A stretch of 64,000 nucleotides of DNA from Paenibacillus amylolyticus (GCF_001570725.1 NZ_BCNV01000001.1:3224001-3288000); one strand, 5' to 3'. Shown: positions 26,749-36,027, numbered from the stretch's first letter. A program made the numbers and translations. Notes: generated by a model not told the origin, from the sequence alone.

Positions 26749-28149
26749 TTAAGCGGCTTCGCTTGTTTTCTTCTCATCCTCGGACCAGCTTTGGCGTGTC
26801 ATGGTACCCCATGAGTTGTTGTTTTGCATGAACTGCACATGTCCCTGCAATCTCCACAGTACGCCCAGCTGATGGTAACCCACGAATTTCAGCGCGGAGT
26901 AGACCAGCATTTTCACCAGATCGGAGAGCTTGTTATACCGTTTGAAAGCAATCTCCTCCAGGACAAGTGCGCCTACACTCAGCAGATAACCACTCACGAA
27001 GTTCAATAGTCCGAACAGAACCAGAATCGGCCACTGCGTCATATCCAAAAGCACATATCCGGCGAGAGCCAGAAGTCCGGTAATCCGGAAATACGGGTTC
27101 AGCGCTTCAAAAATAACGTTGTATGGCATGGTCACCATACCCATAACCTTATATTTCGGATTGAACAGCATGCCGCGATTCTCCAGCATGTTCTTCAGGT
27201 TCCCACGGCCCCAGCGCTTGCGCTGACTGGACAAGATCCGGTAGGAATCCGGTGCCTGCGTCCAGCATACGGCCTCAGGACAGAAGGCAACACGGTACTT
27301 CAATTTGTTTTCCAGCATGTAACGGTGGAGCTTGATGATAATGTTCATGTCTTCCCCAGGATAACCATCCCGGTATCCACCCACGGCGATAACAGCGTCC
27401 TTGCGGAACATGCCGAAGGCACCAGAGACAATGATCAGACCGTTCATGTGACTCCAGCCAATCCGTCCGCCCAGAAAGGCTTTGAGATATTCAATGGACT
27501 GGAACATGGGCCAGATTTTGCGTGGCAGCGACACATCTTGCACTGCCCCGTTTTCAATTTTGCAGCCATTAGCGATCCTTACATCTCCACCGATGGCTAC
27601 TGTCTCTTCCGGATTCTCCATATACATGCGTGCCATGCGGATCAAGGCATCCTTCTCCAGCAACGAATCAGCATCAATGGAAGAGATCAGCGGATAATGA
27701 GACAGGTTGATCCCGGCATTGAGGGAATCGGCCTTTCCGCCGTTTTCCTTGTCAATGACATACAGATCCGGGAACTCCGGATTATGGTAAATCCCGCGAA
27801 TTTTCTGACAGGCGATCTTGCCCCGAATCTTCGTATTGGGTACCGGCTTCAGCCGATATTCCTCCAACAAGATCTTCAGCGTGGCATCGCTGGAACCATC
27901 ATTCACCACAATGACTTCATACGTTGGATAATTCAGCGTCATCAGGCAGTTCACATTTTCAATAATCGTCAGTTCCTCGTTGTACGCCGGTACCAGCAGA
28001 GATACCGAAGGCACCAGTTCCGAGCCTGACAATGTATTGTATTTGGAATAATGCGACCGCCGGAAGATCGTCCAGATGTTGCGGAACGATAAGGCCAGAA
28101 TGGAAAAATAGAGCGTATTTACAAAAACAACATAGTAGATTGCGACCAT
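26749..28149 (-). CDS. Processive GT2 glycosyltransferase (exopolysaccharide synthase)
   Basis: This 466-residue membrane enzyme has all the GT2 synthase motifs: NDGSSD (83-88), DAD (159-161), GED (265-267) and QRKRW (309-313). One N-terminal membrane segment (about 1-25) and at least three C-terminal ones (about 345-430) embed it in the membrane. The family (cellulose, hyaluronan, poly-GlcNAc and YdaM-type synthases) polymerises and exports a beta-linked glycan from UDP-sugars. The product cannot be read directly; the nearby dehydrogenase suggests a uronate. The ATG at 28149 has no good ribosome binding site. GGAGGGG at 28186-28192 would instead fit a CTG codon at 28179, ten codons upstream, overlapping the end of the preceding gene. 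Confidence 0.92.
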   Translation of the reverse strand: MVAIYYVVFVNTLYFSILALSFRNIWTIFRRSHYSKYNTLSGSELVPSVSLLVPAYNEELTIIENVNCLMTLNYPTYEVIVVNDGSSDATLKILLEEYRLKPVPNTKIRGKIACQKIRGIYHNPEFPDLYVIDKENGGKADSLNAGINLSHYPLISSIDADSLLEKDALIRMARMYMENPEETVAIGGDVRIANGCKIENGAVQDVSLPRKIWPMFQSIEYLKAFLGGRIGWSHMNGLIIVSGAFGMFRKDAVIAVGGYRDGYPGEDMNIIIKLHRYMLENKLKYRVAFCPEAVCWTQAPDSYRILSSQRKRWGRGNLKNMLENRGMLFNPKYKVMGMVTMPYNVIFEALNPYFRITGLLALAGYVLLDMTQWPILVLFGLLNFVSGYLLSVGALVLEEIAFKRYNKLSDLVKMLVYSALKFVGYHQLGVLWRLQGHVQFMQNNNSWGTMTRQSWSEDEKKTSEAA

Positions 28150-28171
28150 GCCGTAGATTAATAATAGATCC

Positions 28172-29380
28172 CTAAGCAGTGTAATCCCCTCCTACCGTAG
28201 CGACACCTGTGCGTTTCTTGCTGGTTCTGTTCTCACGTACAGGGCCAAAATAGCGATCGTAGAGCAGTCTTTTTTTGTTATGTGCAATCATCTGCTCTAC
28301 AGCTCTGTCATCGGTTCTCGTATGCTGCATGGTACTCTCGATCTGCTGCATCGCAATCTCGCGTTCAGCACCTGTACCTTGCACCGCGGCCTGACACAGC
28401 GCTTCGAATCCCGGTTCGCCGAGCTTGCTCAGACTCTCCGCACTGTTATAGCGAACTCTCCAGTCCTCATCCCGCAGCGCTTTGCGCAGCAATGGAATGC
28501 TGCCAGAAGCATGTTTCGAACCGAGCGCTTGTACAACTTCGGCACGAACTTCCGGGTCGGTATCCTGAATCAGCTTCAGAATTGTCTCATCCCGGAGCGC
28601 CGGACTTGCGCTAAGATACAGCTTCACTGCTTCGGCACGTACATCCTGATGTTCTGCGCCTACGAGTCTGTCCAGTGCAGGCATTACTTCAGGTACAGCC
28701 TGTCCCCACATGGCAACCAGTCCGACTTTGACAAAATCAGGGTTCCGGTCTTCCAGCAATTCGATTAGAATTCTGCTCGTATCCAGACTCGTTTCGAGCA
28801 GAATATCTGCTGCCAGATGGTGAATGGACTTGCCTTTGGTTAACAGCAATGCCAGCATGTCTTTCAGTTCACCTTGCCTGGTCGTACATCTGGAGATAGA
28901 ACGACCAATCATAATCGCCATCGGACCTGGCTTCTCATCCTTTAACAATTCCATCAAGCCCGGAACAGCTTCGGGACAACGCATGCCACCCAAGCGATAA
29001 GCCGCATCAATCTGGCGACCGTAACGCAGACGGCCCAGTTCCTTCAGATCATGCTCTACGAATCCTGCTTCACGGCACAGTGTAATTAATTTGTCACGAT
29101 ATTCACCCTTGAACTGGTCGATCCATTCAATCAGCCTATCCTGAATGACTCTGCGTTCCAGCGGAGCTAGCTTGCCTGGTGGCAGTCTGAGCGGACTATT
29201 CTCGGTCAAGGCCGTTTGCAGATAGGTAAAGTAGTCACGCTGCTTCAATTCATAAAACGCCGTCTTGCGTCGTTTGCCGTTGTGGGACATTTTCATGGCA
29301 AACAATACGATGACGCCTACAACAACAAGTGCGATACAGATGTACAAAAACAGATAGGCCAAAGCCAAACTTGGAAACAT
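28172..29380 (-). CDS. Membrane-anchored HEAT-repeat protein
   Basis: This 402-residue protein has one N-terminal membrane helix (about residues 5-28) and a basic stop-transfer (KMSHNGKRRKT). Helical HEAT/PBS-lyase-type repeats occupy about residues 125-370, for example DPEVRAEVVQALGSKHASGSIPLLRKAL and DWRVRYNSAESLSKLGEPGFEAL. Such arrays are protein-binding scaffolds. It lies between the glycosidase and the GT2 synthase genes and probably assembles the synthase complex on the cytoplasmic side. AAAGGAGG lies ten bases before the ATG. No catalytic motif is seen. Confidence 0.85.
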   Translation of the reverse strand: MFPSLALAYLFLYICIALVVVGVIVLFAMKMSHNGKRRKTAFYELKQRDYFTYLQTALTENSPLRLPPGKLAPLERRVIQDRLIEWIDQFKGEYRDKLITLCREAGFVEHDLKELGRLRYGRQIDAAYRLGGMRCPEAVPGLMELLKDEKPGPMAIMIGRSISRCTTRQGELKDMLALLLTKGKSIHHLAADILLETSLDTSRILIELLEDRNPDFVKVGLVAMWGQAVPEVMPALDRLVGAEHQDVRAEAVKLYLSASPALRDETILKLIQDTDPEVRAEVVQALGSKHASGSIPLLRKALRDEDWRVRYNSAESLSKLGEPGFEALCQAAVQGTGAEREIAMQQIESTMQHTRTDDRAVEQMIAHNKKRLLYDRYFGPVRENRTSKKRTGVATVGGDYTA

Positions 29381-29406
29381 GTGAAAAGGTCCTCCTTTAT
29401 ACTCAT

Positions 29407-31632
29407 TTATTCGATCTGAAAACTAGGAATTTTTTCGTAGCTCTTCTTCATTTTTTCGTAGCTTAGCTTCAGCCGTTCACTATACTGCACCTGCTCCCAA
29501 GGCTGCCAGCTATATACTGGCAAAGTCTTCAGGTCCAGGGTCGTCTGTTCCCCCCCAGGCCAAGATACTTTCTTCGTGGCGCGATCCGTTAACCATGGAA
29601 TCAGGGTAACGCCTTCCACAGCAACTGTGGAGAACTCACGTCCATTCTGGAGCGGTCCATAGTCGATCGCTTGCAGCGAACTCGGATCACCGAACCCGAG
29701 CAACATCCAGGGAATTCGCATCTCTACCTGATTGCCGTTATACTGCCATGCCGTTAATGAATCCGTATCGGACTGACCGGGAGCCGTTGTTCCCCGTTTC
29801 AATGTTCCGACCTTTTCATTCATGAATGGATGAGCAGATCGGGTATCCGGCGGTGTCATCCTCAAGCTGACTGCCAGATTCCATGGGTGGAAAGGATCTG
29901 TGGAATCCAACTGCTGATCTGGCAGCATATCGTATCCTTCCTTGCCGTACAGACGCTGGTTAAAGTCATAATCTTTGGCGATCTCCACCTGAGATTCTTC
30001 ATCCTGCCCCAATGTAATCACCGTCTCAAGACCATCACTGAGCGTCCGCCCCGGGAGTAACTTATCAGGCTGACTGCCTCCAGCAAGTGTATCTGTGCCA
30101 ATTCGCAGCACTGTCTTATCCGGGTCAAAAGGTTGATCCAAGGTCAGCCCAATATACAGATAGGCTTCATCATGGGTCATCTTCATTTCCTGAATGCCGT
30201 CCACTTGGCCCTGCCAGATGGTGACTTCTTCATCCTTCAGATCATCCCAGTCATCCAGTGTTCCATCGATGGTTAACTGTTCCTGTTTACCCGGGTCCAT
30301 GGCAAGCAGACCAAACATCTTCTCGTTTGTCAGCACGTTCAGCCAATATGCTCGGCGATCAGCCGGGATTTCCAGTGGCATCGTGTTCCATGTTTTTTTG
30401 AACCACTCATCCTGCCACATGAATACAATCGCTCCCGAGTATCCTTCATCATAGATATCCTGCGTCAATGACGCATCAATATCTCCCTGCTCTACTTCGT
30501 TATGTCCACCCTGATTCCGGCCTCCCATACCCAGATGGGAAATGCCAAGAGAAGAGGGTACGCCATACTCTGTAATCATTACAGGCATATCGGAAAACTC
30601 GGCTTTCAGCTTGCGCAGATAACTTTTGTACGTGTTGTACTCACCGTTCTCATCCTTGATCGTTTGGAGCGTTTTATCAATATGGAACAGATCCGGGTAA
30701 TACGGGTACACATGGTAGGCTGCAAAATATCCACCATCCCACGCCTCCGGCTGAATATGACGGGCATCCACACTCACGAGATCCTCTTCATACAGCGGCT
30801 CGCCGGGATGATCCAGCACATCGGTGGTTACCCAGTTGGTGAAGGTCATCGGATGCTCCCACCCATACTTCTTCTCCAGGACCGCCGTATGATCCAGTAG
30901 CTCTGCGAGCCAGTTCTCGAACGGTGATGCTTCTGGACTCGCCGAGAAATGAACTCCCTTGTACTGCGGTACGTCCGCATGTTTCGCGTTCGTATTGTCT
31001 ACCATCGCCGGGTCCCACTCCGTACCCACATGCCAGGCCATCAGGTATTTTCCTGCATTCGTCTTGTATTTGCCGCTGGACTCTCCCTGCTTGGCAGGAA
31101 TGTCCGCATCGCCATAGACAGCAGATACGGCCTTTTCAATCTCCTGCTTGAACGTCTGCTCAATATGCGCCGCATAGGCATCCTGCTTCTCAATCAGCTC
31201 TTCTTCAGGTGACCATATGCCCTGTATAAAATATAACGGTTGCTCCCGGCCGCGGTTATATTCGACCAATGCGGAGTAAAAAATCGGTTCGTGAACCGTA
31301 TATACCCGAATTACATTGGCTCCCAGATCCTCGATCTGCTGGAACCACCGCAAGTAATCCTCTTTGGTCAGCGGGAATTCTCCCGGGTAATGCCCCGGTG
31401 AAGTTGCGCCCAGGTTGACACCTTTGACGAACATCTCCCTCCACGTTCCATCTGGCCCGTATTCCATGAACCGGTCTCCATCGGTCTTGAATTTCATCTC
31501 CGTGCCGTTCTCCGCTGTGTACGTAACGAGCTTGGGTTGCATATAGTGCCATCCGGCAAATATTCCACCGGTTACCACCACTGCTCCTGTCAACACCGTT
31601 AATAGCCAGCGTCTTCGTCTTTGTCTGCTCAT
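29407..31632 (-). CDS. Membrane-anchored glycosidase-like protein with CBM9-like domain
   Basis: This 741-residue protein has an N-terminal basic stretch and membrane helix (about 9-28), with the rest outside. Residues 55-430 resemble a clan GH-A TIM barrel: FVKGVNLG at strand 1, LGANVIRVYTVHEP at strand 2, AWHVGTEWDP (Glu205, acid/base candidate) and VMITEYGVPSS (Glu355, nucleophile candidate). Residues about 452-730 resemble a CBM9/DOMON-like carbohydrate-binding fold (TIDGTLDDWDDL, YLYIGLTLDQ). It is the first gene of the polysaccharide locus, so it probably acts on the polymer made by the GT2 enzyme. The specific GH family is not assigned. Confidence 0.8.
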   Translation of the reverse strand: MSRQRRRRWLLTVLTGAVVVTGGIFAGWHYMQPKLVTYTAENGTEMKFKTDGDRFMEYGPDGTWREMFVKGVNLGATSPGHYPGEFPLTKEDYLRWFQQIEDLGANVIRVYTVHEPIFYSALVEYNRGREQPLYFIQGIWSPEEELIEKQDAYAAHIEQTFKQEIEKAVSAVYGDADIPAKQGESSGKYKTNAGKYLMAWHVGTEWDPAMVDNTNAKHADVPQYKGVHFSASPEASPFENWLAELLDHTAVLEKKYGWEHPMTFTNWVTTDVLDHPGEPLYEEDLVSVDARHIQPEAWDGGYFAAYHVYPYYPDLFHIDKTLQTIKDENGEYNTYKSYLRKLKAEFSDMPVMITEYGVPSSLGISHLGMGGRNQGGHNEVEQGDIDASLTQDIYDEGYSGAIVFMWQDEWFKKTWNTMPLEIPADRRAYWLNVLTNEKMFGLLAMDPGKQEQLTIDGTLDDWDDLKDEEVTIWQGQVDGIQEMKMTHDEAYLYIGLTLDQPFDPDKTVLRIGTDTLAGGSQPDKLLPGRTLSDGLETVITLGQDEESQVEIAKDYDFNQRLYGKEGYDMLPDQQLDSTDPFHPWNLAVSLRMTPPDTRSAHPFMNEKVGTLKRGTTAPGQSDTDSLTAWQYNGNQVEMRIPWMLLGFGDPSSLQAIDYGPLQNGREFSTVAVEGVTLIPWLTDRATKKVSWPGGEQTTLDLKTLPVYSWQPWEQVQYSERLKLSYEKMKKSYEKIPSFQIE

Positions 31633-32153
31633 GTCTTTAGATTGCTCACCTCTCTAATATGCATCCTGCTTCAACATCGAATGGTCCAACATGAAGTTTA
31701 CGAACCTTTCCGCTTCGGATGTCCGCTTGGTAGAGATGTCAGCGGTGTAGTTCTCACTATAGCGCTAAGACTCTGCATTTGTAACTAGGCTGATGGAAGC
31801 AAACATGAAATGGAACATTCTGCCCATAATTCGTAAAAAGAGCCATCAACTAGCACCGGGACACCTCTCGGATATGTCTGATTTCCGAACACTAATATTT
31901 GCTGGAATCGCATAGTTTGGATACCCTGCTAATCTTGCAATTCTGGAACCTTTATTGTTATGTGCAACGCGGGTACAGGCAACGTTTGCCGTTTGAACAC
32001 ATACCCCATTAAACGCGAGTCATATTTTAAAGTTGCGGCCTATTTTACAGTATTAACCATAAAGATTACAAAATTGATACTATAGTCCGATAACGCATCA
32101 GCGATATTCCGCGTCACATCAAGGTTTTCTGAAAAATGCAGAAAATCAAAAAA

Positions 32154-32184
32154 GGACATCAGTCCCCCTCTATAGGACTGTGCC
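32154..32184 (-). terminator. Isolated minus-strand intrinsic terminator in the leader region
   Basis: On the minus strand GGCACAGTCC pairs imperfectly with GGACTGATGTCC around an eight-to-nine-base loop, and TTTTTTG follows. No minus-strand gene ends upstream of it, so it may terminate a leader or small RNA. Confidence 0.6.
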
Positions 32185-32343
32185 CATTTATAAACCTTTT
32201 ACAAAAAGCTAAATGAACGCCCGGTCATCACCCAGAGGTCACAGATCTCTCACATTAAATGTAAAAAAGCACATCTTATTTCCTAATTTCTGCCTCTAAT
32301 ATAGCTAACCAATAATTGTGTCCAATTTGCAAAATAATTCCGG

Positions 32344-32395
32344 TTGCTGCATTTCGAATTGTCGGATATGCTTATAAAACAGGAACACTTGTTCC
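32344..32395 (+). promoter_or_regulatory. Candidate SOS promoter and LexA box
   Basis: GGAACACTTGTTCC (32382-32395) fits the Gram-positive LexA operator GAAC-N4-GTTC. A candidate promoter just upstream is TTGCTG (32344-32349) with TATGCT (32367-32372), 17 bp apart, which would put the operator over the start site. It is about 95 bp before the polymerase start. Confidence 0.72.
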
Positions 32396-32489
32396 ATACT
32401 GTAAATAAACTGTTAATTATCGATGTTCAAATAAAGATAATTGATGCTTAACAGATGAGCTTAGCATCACGGATAAGGAGAGAAGTCTT

Positions 32490-33734
32490 ATGCCCCGCCA
32501 AGACAGACGTGTCATCATGCTGGCCGACTGCCAGTCATTCTATGCCAGTGTGGAGAAGTCTGCACATCCCGAATACAAGGACCGCCCCCTCGTTGTCGCG
32601 GGAGATCCGGCGCGCCGTTCGGGTATTATTCTTGCGGCCTGTCCACTCGCCAAGTCCTATGGAATCACGACAGCAGAACGACTGGGCGAAGCACTCGCAA
32701 AATGCCCGGATGTTGTTGTCGTTCGCCCCCGGATGGCCGAATACATTCGGGTGTCCCTTCATATTACGCGCATCCTTCAGTCTTACACCGATCTGGTGGA
32801 ACCCTATAGTATTGACGAACAGTTTCTCGATGTCACCGGAAGCCTGGATCTGTTCGGCAGTCCCGAGACGATTGCGCGCAGCATTCAATCCAGAGTGATG
32901 GATGAGACGGGTGTGTACATTCGAATCGGTATCAGTGATACCAAGGTCGTCAGTAAGATGGCTTGTGACCTGTATGCCAAAAAAGTCCCTGGTGGCATCT
33001 GCACGTTGCCTCGCAAAGATCTGCCGTCCACCATCTGGGAGAAGCCTGTGCGAGACATGTTCATGGTTGGTTCCCGTATGGCGCAGCATCTCTACAAGAT
33101 GGGCGTCCATACGATTGGTGATCTGGCTCAGACCCCTCTGTCCCGGCTGAGAGAACGTTGGGGTGTGAATGGAGAGGTACTGTGGCGTATCGCCCGCGGT
33201 ATCGATGATTCCCCCGTCAAACCCGGGACATATGCCCATCAGCAGCAGGGTATCGGACATCAGATGACGCTGCCCCGGGACTATGACTCCTGGGAAGATA
33301 TCAAAGTGGTACTGCTCGAACTGGCGGAACTCGTCAGCCGACGTTCCCGGGACAAATCGCTCATGGGTCATGTGGTGTCTGTTGGATGTCGCGGACAGGA
33401 TTATGATCGGCCAACCGGTTTCTCCCGCCAGATGAAGGTGAATGAACCCACCAATATTACGGATGAAGTATACGATGCGGCGGCAGCTCTGTTCCTGCGC
33501 CATTGGGACGGATTACCCATCCGCCGCATCAGCGTGTCACTGACCGGACTTGTGCCTGATTCCGAAGTGCAGCTGTCCTGGTTCGATGACCGTGAACGCA
33601 AAAGAGAACTGGAGCGTGCCACGGATGATATCAAGCGCAGGTACGGAGATACCGCCATTATGCGGGCATCCTCTCTCTGCTCGTCAGCCCAGGCCCAGGA
33701 ACGTTCTCATAAAATTGGAGGTCATTATAAATGA
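32490..33734 (+). CDS. Y-family DNA polymerase (UvrX/YqjW-like)
   Basis: This 414-residue protein has the catalytic ADCQSFYASVEK and YSIDEQFLDVTG motifs of the Y family, the fingers/palm region, and a little-finger domain (about 240-360). It follows YqjW/UvrX of Bacillus rather than DinB in wording and in being paired with a YolD-like gene. It copies past damaged DNA. AAGGAG lies nine bases before the ATG, and a LexA-type box upstream predicts SOS induction. It overlaps the following gene by four bases (ATGA). Confidence 0.92.
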   Translation: MPRQDRRVIMLADCQSFYASVEKSAHPEYKDRPLVVAGDPARRSGIILAACPLAKSYGITTAERLGEALAKCPDVVVVRPRMAEYIRVSLHITRILQSYTDLVEPYSIDEQFLDVTGSLDLFGSPETIARSIQSRVMDETGVYIRIGISDTKVVSKMACDLYAKKVPGGICTLPRKDLPSTIWEKPVRDMFMVGSRMAQHLYKMGVHTIGDLAQTPLSRLRERWGVNGEVLWRIARGIDDSPVKPGTYAHQQQGIGHQMTLPRDYDSWEDIKVVLLELAELVSRRSRDKSLMGHVVSVGCRGQDYDRPTGFSRQMKVNEPTNITDEVYDAAAALFLRHWDGLPIRRISVSLTGLVPDSEVQLSWFDDRERKRELERATDDIKRRYGDTAIMRASSLCSSAQAQERSHKIGGHYK

Positions 33735-34072
33735 GTAAAAAATTGCAGCAAAACGGGATCTTCGAATCCTCACGCATGATGCTCCCCGAACACCGGGAAG
33801 CCTACATTCTTCATCAGGAACAACTCGCTCCTCGCACCCGCCCATCTCTGGATGCCCAGGCCGCGGAAGAAATGTCCCGTCTGCTCAGCAACTCGATGAT
33901 GCTTGGGGATAGGGTCACTATTACGTTGTTTCACGAACATGACGATATCCGTTACACTGGTCAAGTGCTTCGGCTGGACCGTCCTGCCCGTACCCTTAGA
34001 CTACTGATGGAAGATGGGTCCCGGGATATTCAGATGAACCTCATTACAGATGTGGCCCTAGCCAATGACTGA
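33731..34072 (+). CDS. YolD-like protein
   Basis: This 113-residue protein carries the YolD-like domain: an N-terminal FESSRMMLPEHREAY segment and a small beta domain with VTITLFHEHDDIRYTGQVLRLD. Genes of this family regularly follow Y-family polymerase genes in Bacillales (as in yqjW-yqjX) and are proposed to act as UmuD-like partners. GGAGG lies nine bases before the ATG, inside the end of the polymerase gene, so the two are translationally coupled. A hairpin (GCATGGT/ACCATGC, 34131-34148) follows. Confidence 0.88.
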   Translation: MSKKLQQNGIFESSRMMLPEHREAYILHQEQLAPRTRPSLDAQAAEEMSRLLSNSMMLGDRVTITLFHEHDDIRYTGQVLRLDRPARTLRLLMEDGSRDIQMNLITDVALAND

Positions 34073-34301
34073 ATTAATAACTGAAGGTGTATATACCCAC
34101 CTCGATGTTGTGGATGTTCCATGATAGATGCAGCATGGTCGTTACCATGCAGGACTGCCTTCCTACACATCCTGATGAATACCAAAAGCAGCCGACGAAA
34201 CATATCCCGACCATTCACTTCGTTCAAAAGAAGCAAAATATCGGATACGTGATTCATCGGCTACATATGAGGGTAGGGATTCTTTTTAAAAGGAAAACTT
34301 T

Positions 34302-35243
34302 TTAGAAAAAGCTCCAGTCAAATTCCTTGGACAGACGCTCGAGCAGATGCACGCCGGCAATACTGTTGCCTTTGCGATTCAGAGCCGGGCCAACAAGACC
34401 AATGCCGAATTGTCCCGGTACGAGGGTCAAGATGCCTCCGGATACACCACTCTTGGCGGGCAAACCGACCTCGATGGCAAATTCGCCTGACGCATTGTAC
34501 ATACCACATGTCGTCATGAAGGTTTTGGCAATCTGTACATAACGACGAGGAATGAGCTCGTTGCCCGTAATCGGATCTGTTCCATCATAAGCCAGAACGA
34601 GTGACATTCGCGCCAGATCAGCACAGGTAACTTCAATGGAGCAATGCCGGAAATACACGACGAGTACATCCTCCACGTCATCCTTGATTACACCGTTATG
34701 CTTCAGAAAATAACCAAGTGAACGGTTCAGGTGACCGCTCTCTGATTCGGACTCGAATACCTCTTCGTTATAGCCCAGCTGATCATTATTCGCCAGCTTG
34801 CGGAAAAACTCCAGAATGCGGCGTGATTTCTCTTCCTTGCAGTCACCTCCGATCAGGGAGGACACTGTAATCGCACCCGCATTAATCAAGGGATTAAACG
34901 GAATTCCGGGTTCGACCAATTCAAGCTTGATCATCGAATCGTAATCGTCGCCTGTGGGTTCTTTTCCTACATTAAAGAAGACCGCTTCTTCTCCATGATC
35001 CATCAGGGCCAGAATAAGGGTAAATACTTTGGAGATACTTTGCATCGTAAACGGAACACCGCAATCCCCTGCCGACACATGGTTCCCTTGGGCGTCCATA
35101 ATATGTATACCAAGCTCATCCTGAGAGGCTTTGACAAGCTCCGGGATATAAGAAGCCACCTTACCCTGCCCGGTGTGCAGACGACTGGTTTCCAGCCACT
35201 CCGGCAGTAATGCATTCAGACGTTCCATGGTTGAATTGCTCAT
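34302..35243 (-). CDS. glsA: Glutaminase
   Basis: This 313-residue protein is a complete serine-dependent beta-lactamase-like glutaminase. The catalytic Ser-Lys pair lies in FTMQSISKVFTL. NPLINAGAI, YFLKHNGVIKDDVE and PAKSGVSGGILTLVPGQFGIG are the other signatures. It hydrolyses L-glutamine to glutamate and ammonia in the cytosol. GGAGGAG lies seven bases before the ATG. The leader contains a 13-bp perfect inverted repeat that may regulate it. No glutamine transporter is adjacent, unlike glsA-glnT in Bacillus subtilis. Confidence 0.96.
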   Translation of the reverse strand: MSNSTMERLNALLPEWLETSRLHTGQGKVASYIPELVKASQDELGIHIMDAQGNHVSAGDCGVPFTMQSISKVFTLILALMDHGEEAVFFNVGKEPTGDDYDSMIKLELVEPGIPFNPLINAGAITVSSLIGGDCKEEKSRRILEFFRKLANNDQLGYNEEVFESESESGHLNRSLGYFLKHNGVIKDDVEDVLVVYFRHCSIEVTCADLARMSLVLAYDGTDPITGNELIPRRYVQIAKTFMTTCGMYNASGEFAIEVGLPAKSGVSGGILTLVPGQFGIGLVGPALNRKGNSIAGVHLLERLSKEFDWSFF

Positions 35244-35271
35244 ATGTCATCTCCTCCACATCTCTATATGT

Positions 35272-35343
35272 GCATCTTGCATGAAATGTAGATGGGTGAA
35301 CTCCCATGATGATAATGAGCTCCATCCGTCTCATGCAAGATGC
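35272..35343 (-). promoter_or_regulatory. Long inverted repeat in the glsA leader
   Basis: GCATCTTGCATGA (35272-35284) and TCATGCAAGATGC (35331-35343) are perfect 13-bp complements around a 46-base insert. That insert itself contains GATGG/CCATC pairs. It lies between the glsA start and the upstream GNAT stop. No T-run follows, so it is not a simple terminator. Confidence 0.6.
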
Positions 35344-35376
35344 CCTATATATCTGATTACCCTTAGAACAGTTCTT

Positions 35377-35859
35377 TTACCGCTTCATTTGAAGATTTAA
35401 CTCCAGGATCTCACCAGGAAGACCCTCGTAATCGCCTGTCCAGGTGGATACAAAGTTCTGTCTGGTTAAGATCTGGCGGGAAGCAGCATTAGACGGATCG
35501 ATAACTGCATAGAGCGATCCAATCCCTGCAGCTTGTGCCTGGATAATCAACCGTGACGCTATGGATGTGCCTTGGCCTTGGCCCCAATGTTCAGGCAGGA
35601 TCATGTAACCTATCTCAGCCCTGGTCGGGTCCTCCTGATCCGGAATCAATTTGGCATACGCTACACCGGCACCATCTTCACTAAATACCCGGTAATGTCC
35701 ACAAGTGGAACGCTCATTAAAATCCAGCATGGATTCGAATTGTGTTCTTGCCTCTTGCTCTGGAATTGCACGTTCTGTAATTTGTTTCATTACTTCCATA
35801 TTGGAAACCAATGCATAATAATCATCAAAATCAGGTTGTGTGTATTTAATGAACTTCAT
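35377..35859 (-). CDS. GNAT-family N-acetyltransferase
   Basis: This 160-residue protein has the GNAT fold. YMILPEHWGQGQGTSIASRLI is the acetyl-CoA-binding motif A, and ASRQILTRQNFV is the motif B helix typical of RimJ/RimL-type enzymes. The substrate is unknown. The start at 35859 has GGAGG seven bases upstream, which excludes the longer frame. It is a single gene upstream of glsA. Confidence 0.88.
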   Translation of the reverse strand: MKFIKYTQPDFDDYYALVSNMEVMKQITERAIPEQEARTQFESMLDFNERSTCGHYRVFSEDGAGVAYAKLIPDQEDPTRAEIGYMILPEHWGQGQGTSIASRLIIQAQAAGIGSLYAVIDPSNAASRQILTRQNFVSTWTGDYEGLPGEILELNLQMKR

Positions 35860-36027
35860 GATATGCCTCCTCTGGGGTACATAACTTGGTCTTAGTCTTT
35901 CTAGATTCACCTAGAGTATAACAGAAGCGAATGATGGAATGCACACAAGGCACCACGGTCGCTGACAGCCGGATAGTCCGATAGGCCAACAGGCCAGCCG
36001 GCAATCTGGCAACAGTAGATACCAAAA

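Larger units (their letters stand above)
31633..32489. other. 857-bp gene-free region between divergent operons
   Basis: I find no coding sequence here. It must hold the promoter of the polysaccharide locus (minus) and that of the Y-family polymerase (plus). Two features stand out: a minus-strand intrinsic terminator around 32154-32184, more than 500 bp ahead of the polysaccharide genes, and an SOS-type palindrome at 32382-32395. I looked for a c-di-GMP riboswitch core and did not see one. Confidence 0.6.

Noticed and set aside
31633-32340. c-di-GMP riboswitch before the polysaccharide operon
   Set aside because: I looked for the conserved GEMM core and tetraloop region on the minus strand and did not find it.
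34131-34148. Hairpin after the YolD-like gene as an intrinsic terminator
   Set aside because: The stem is perfect but no T-run follows, so the evidence is too weak to list it as a terminator.
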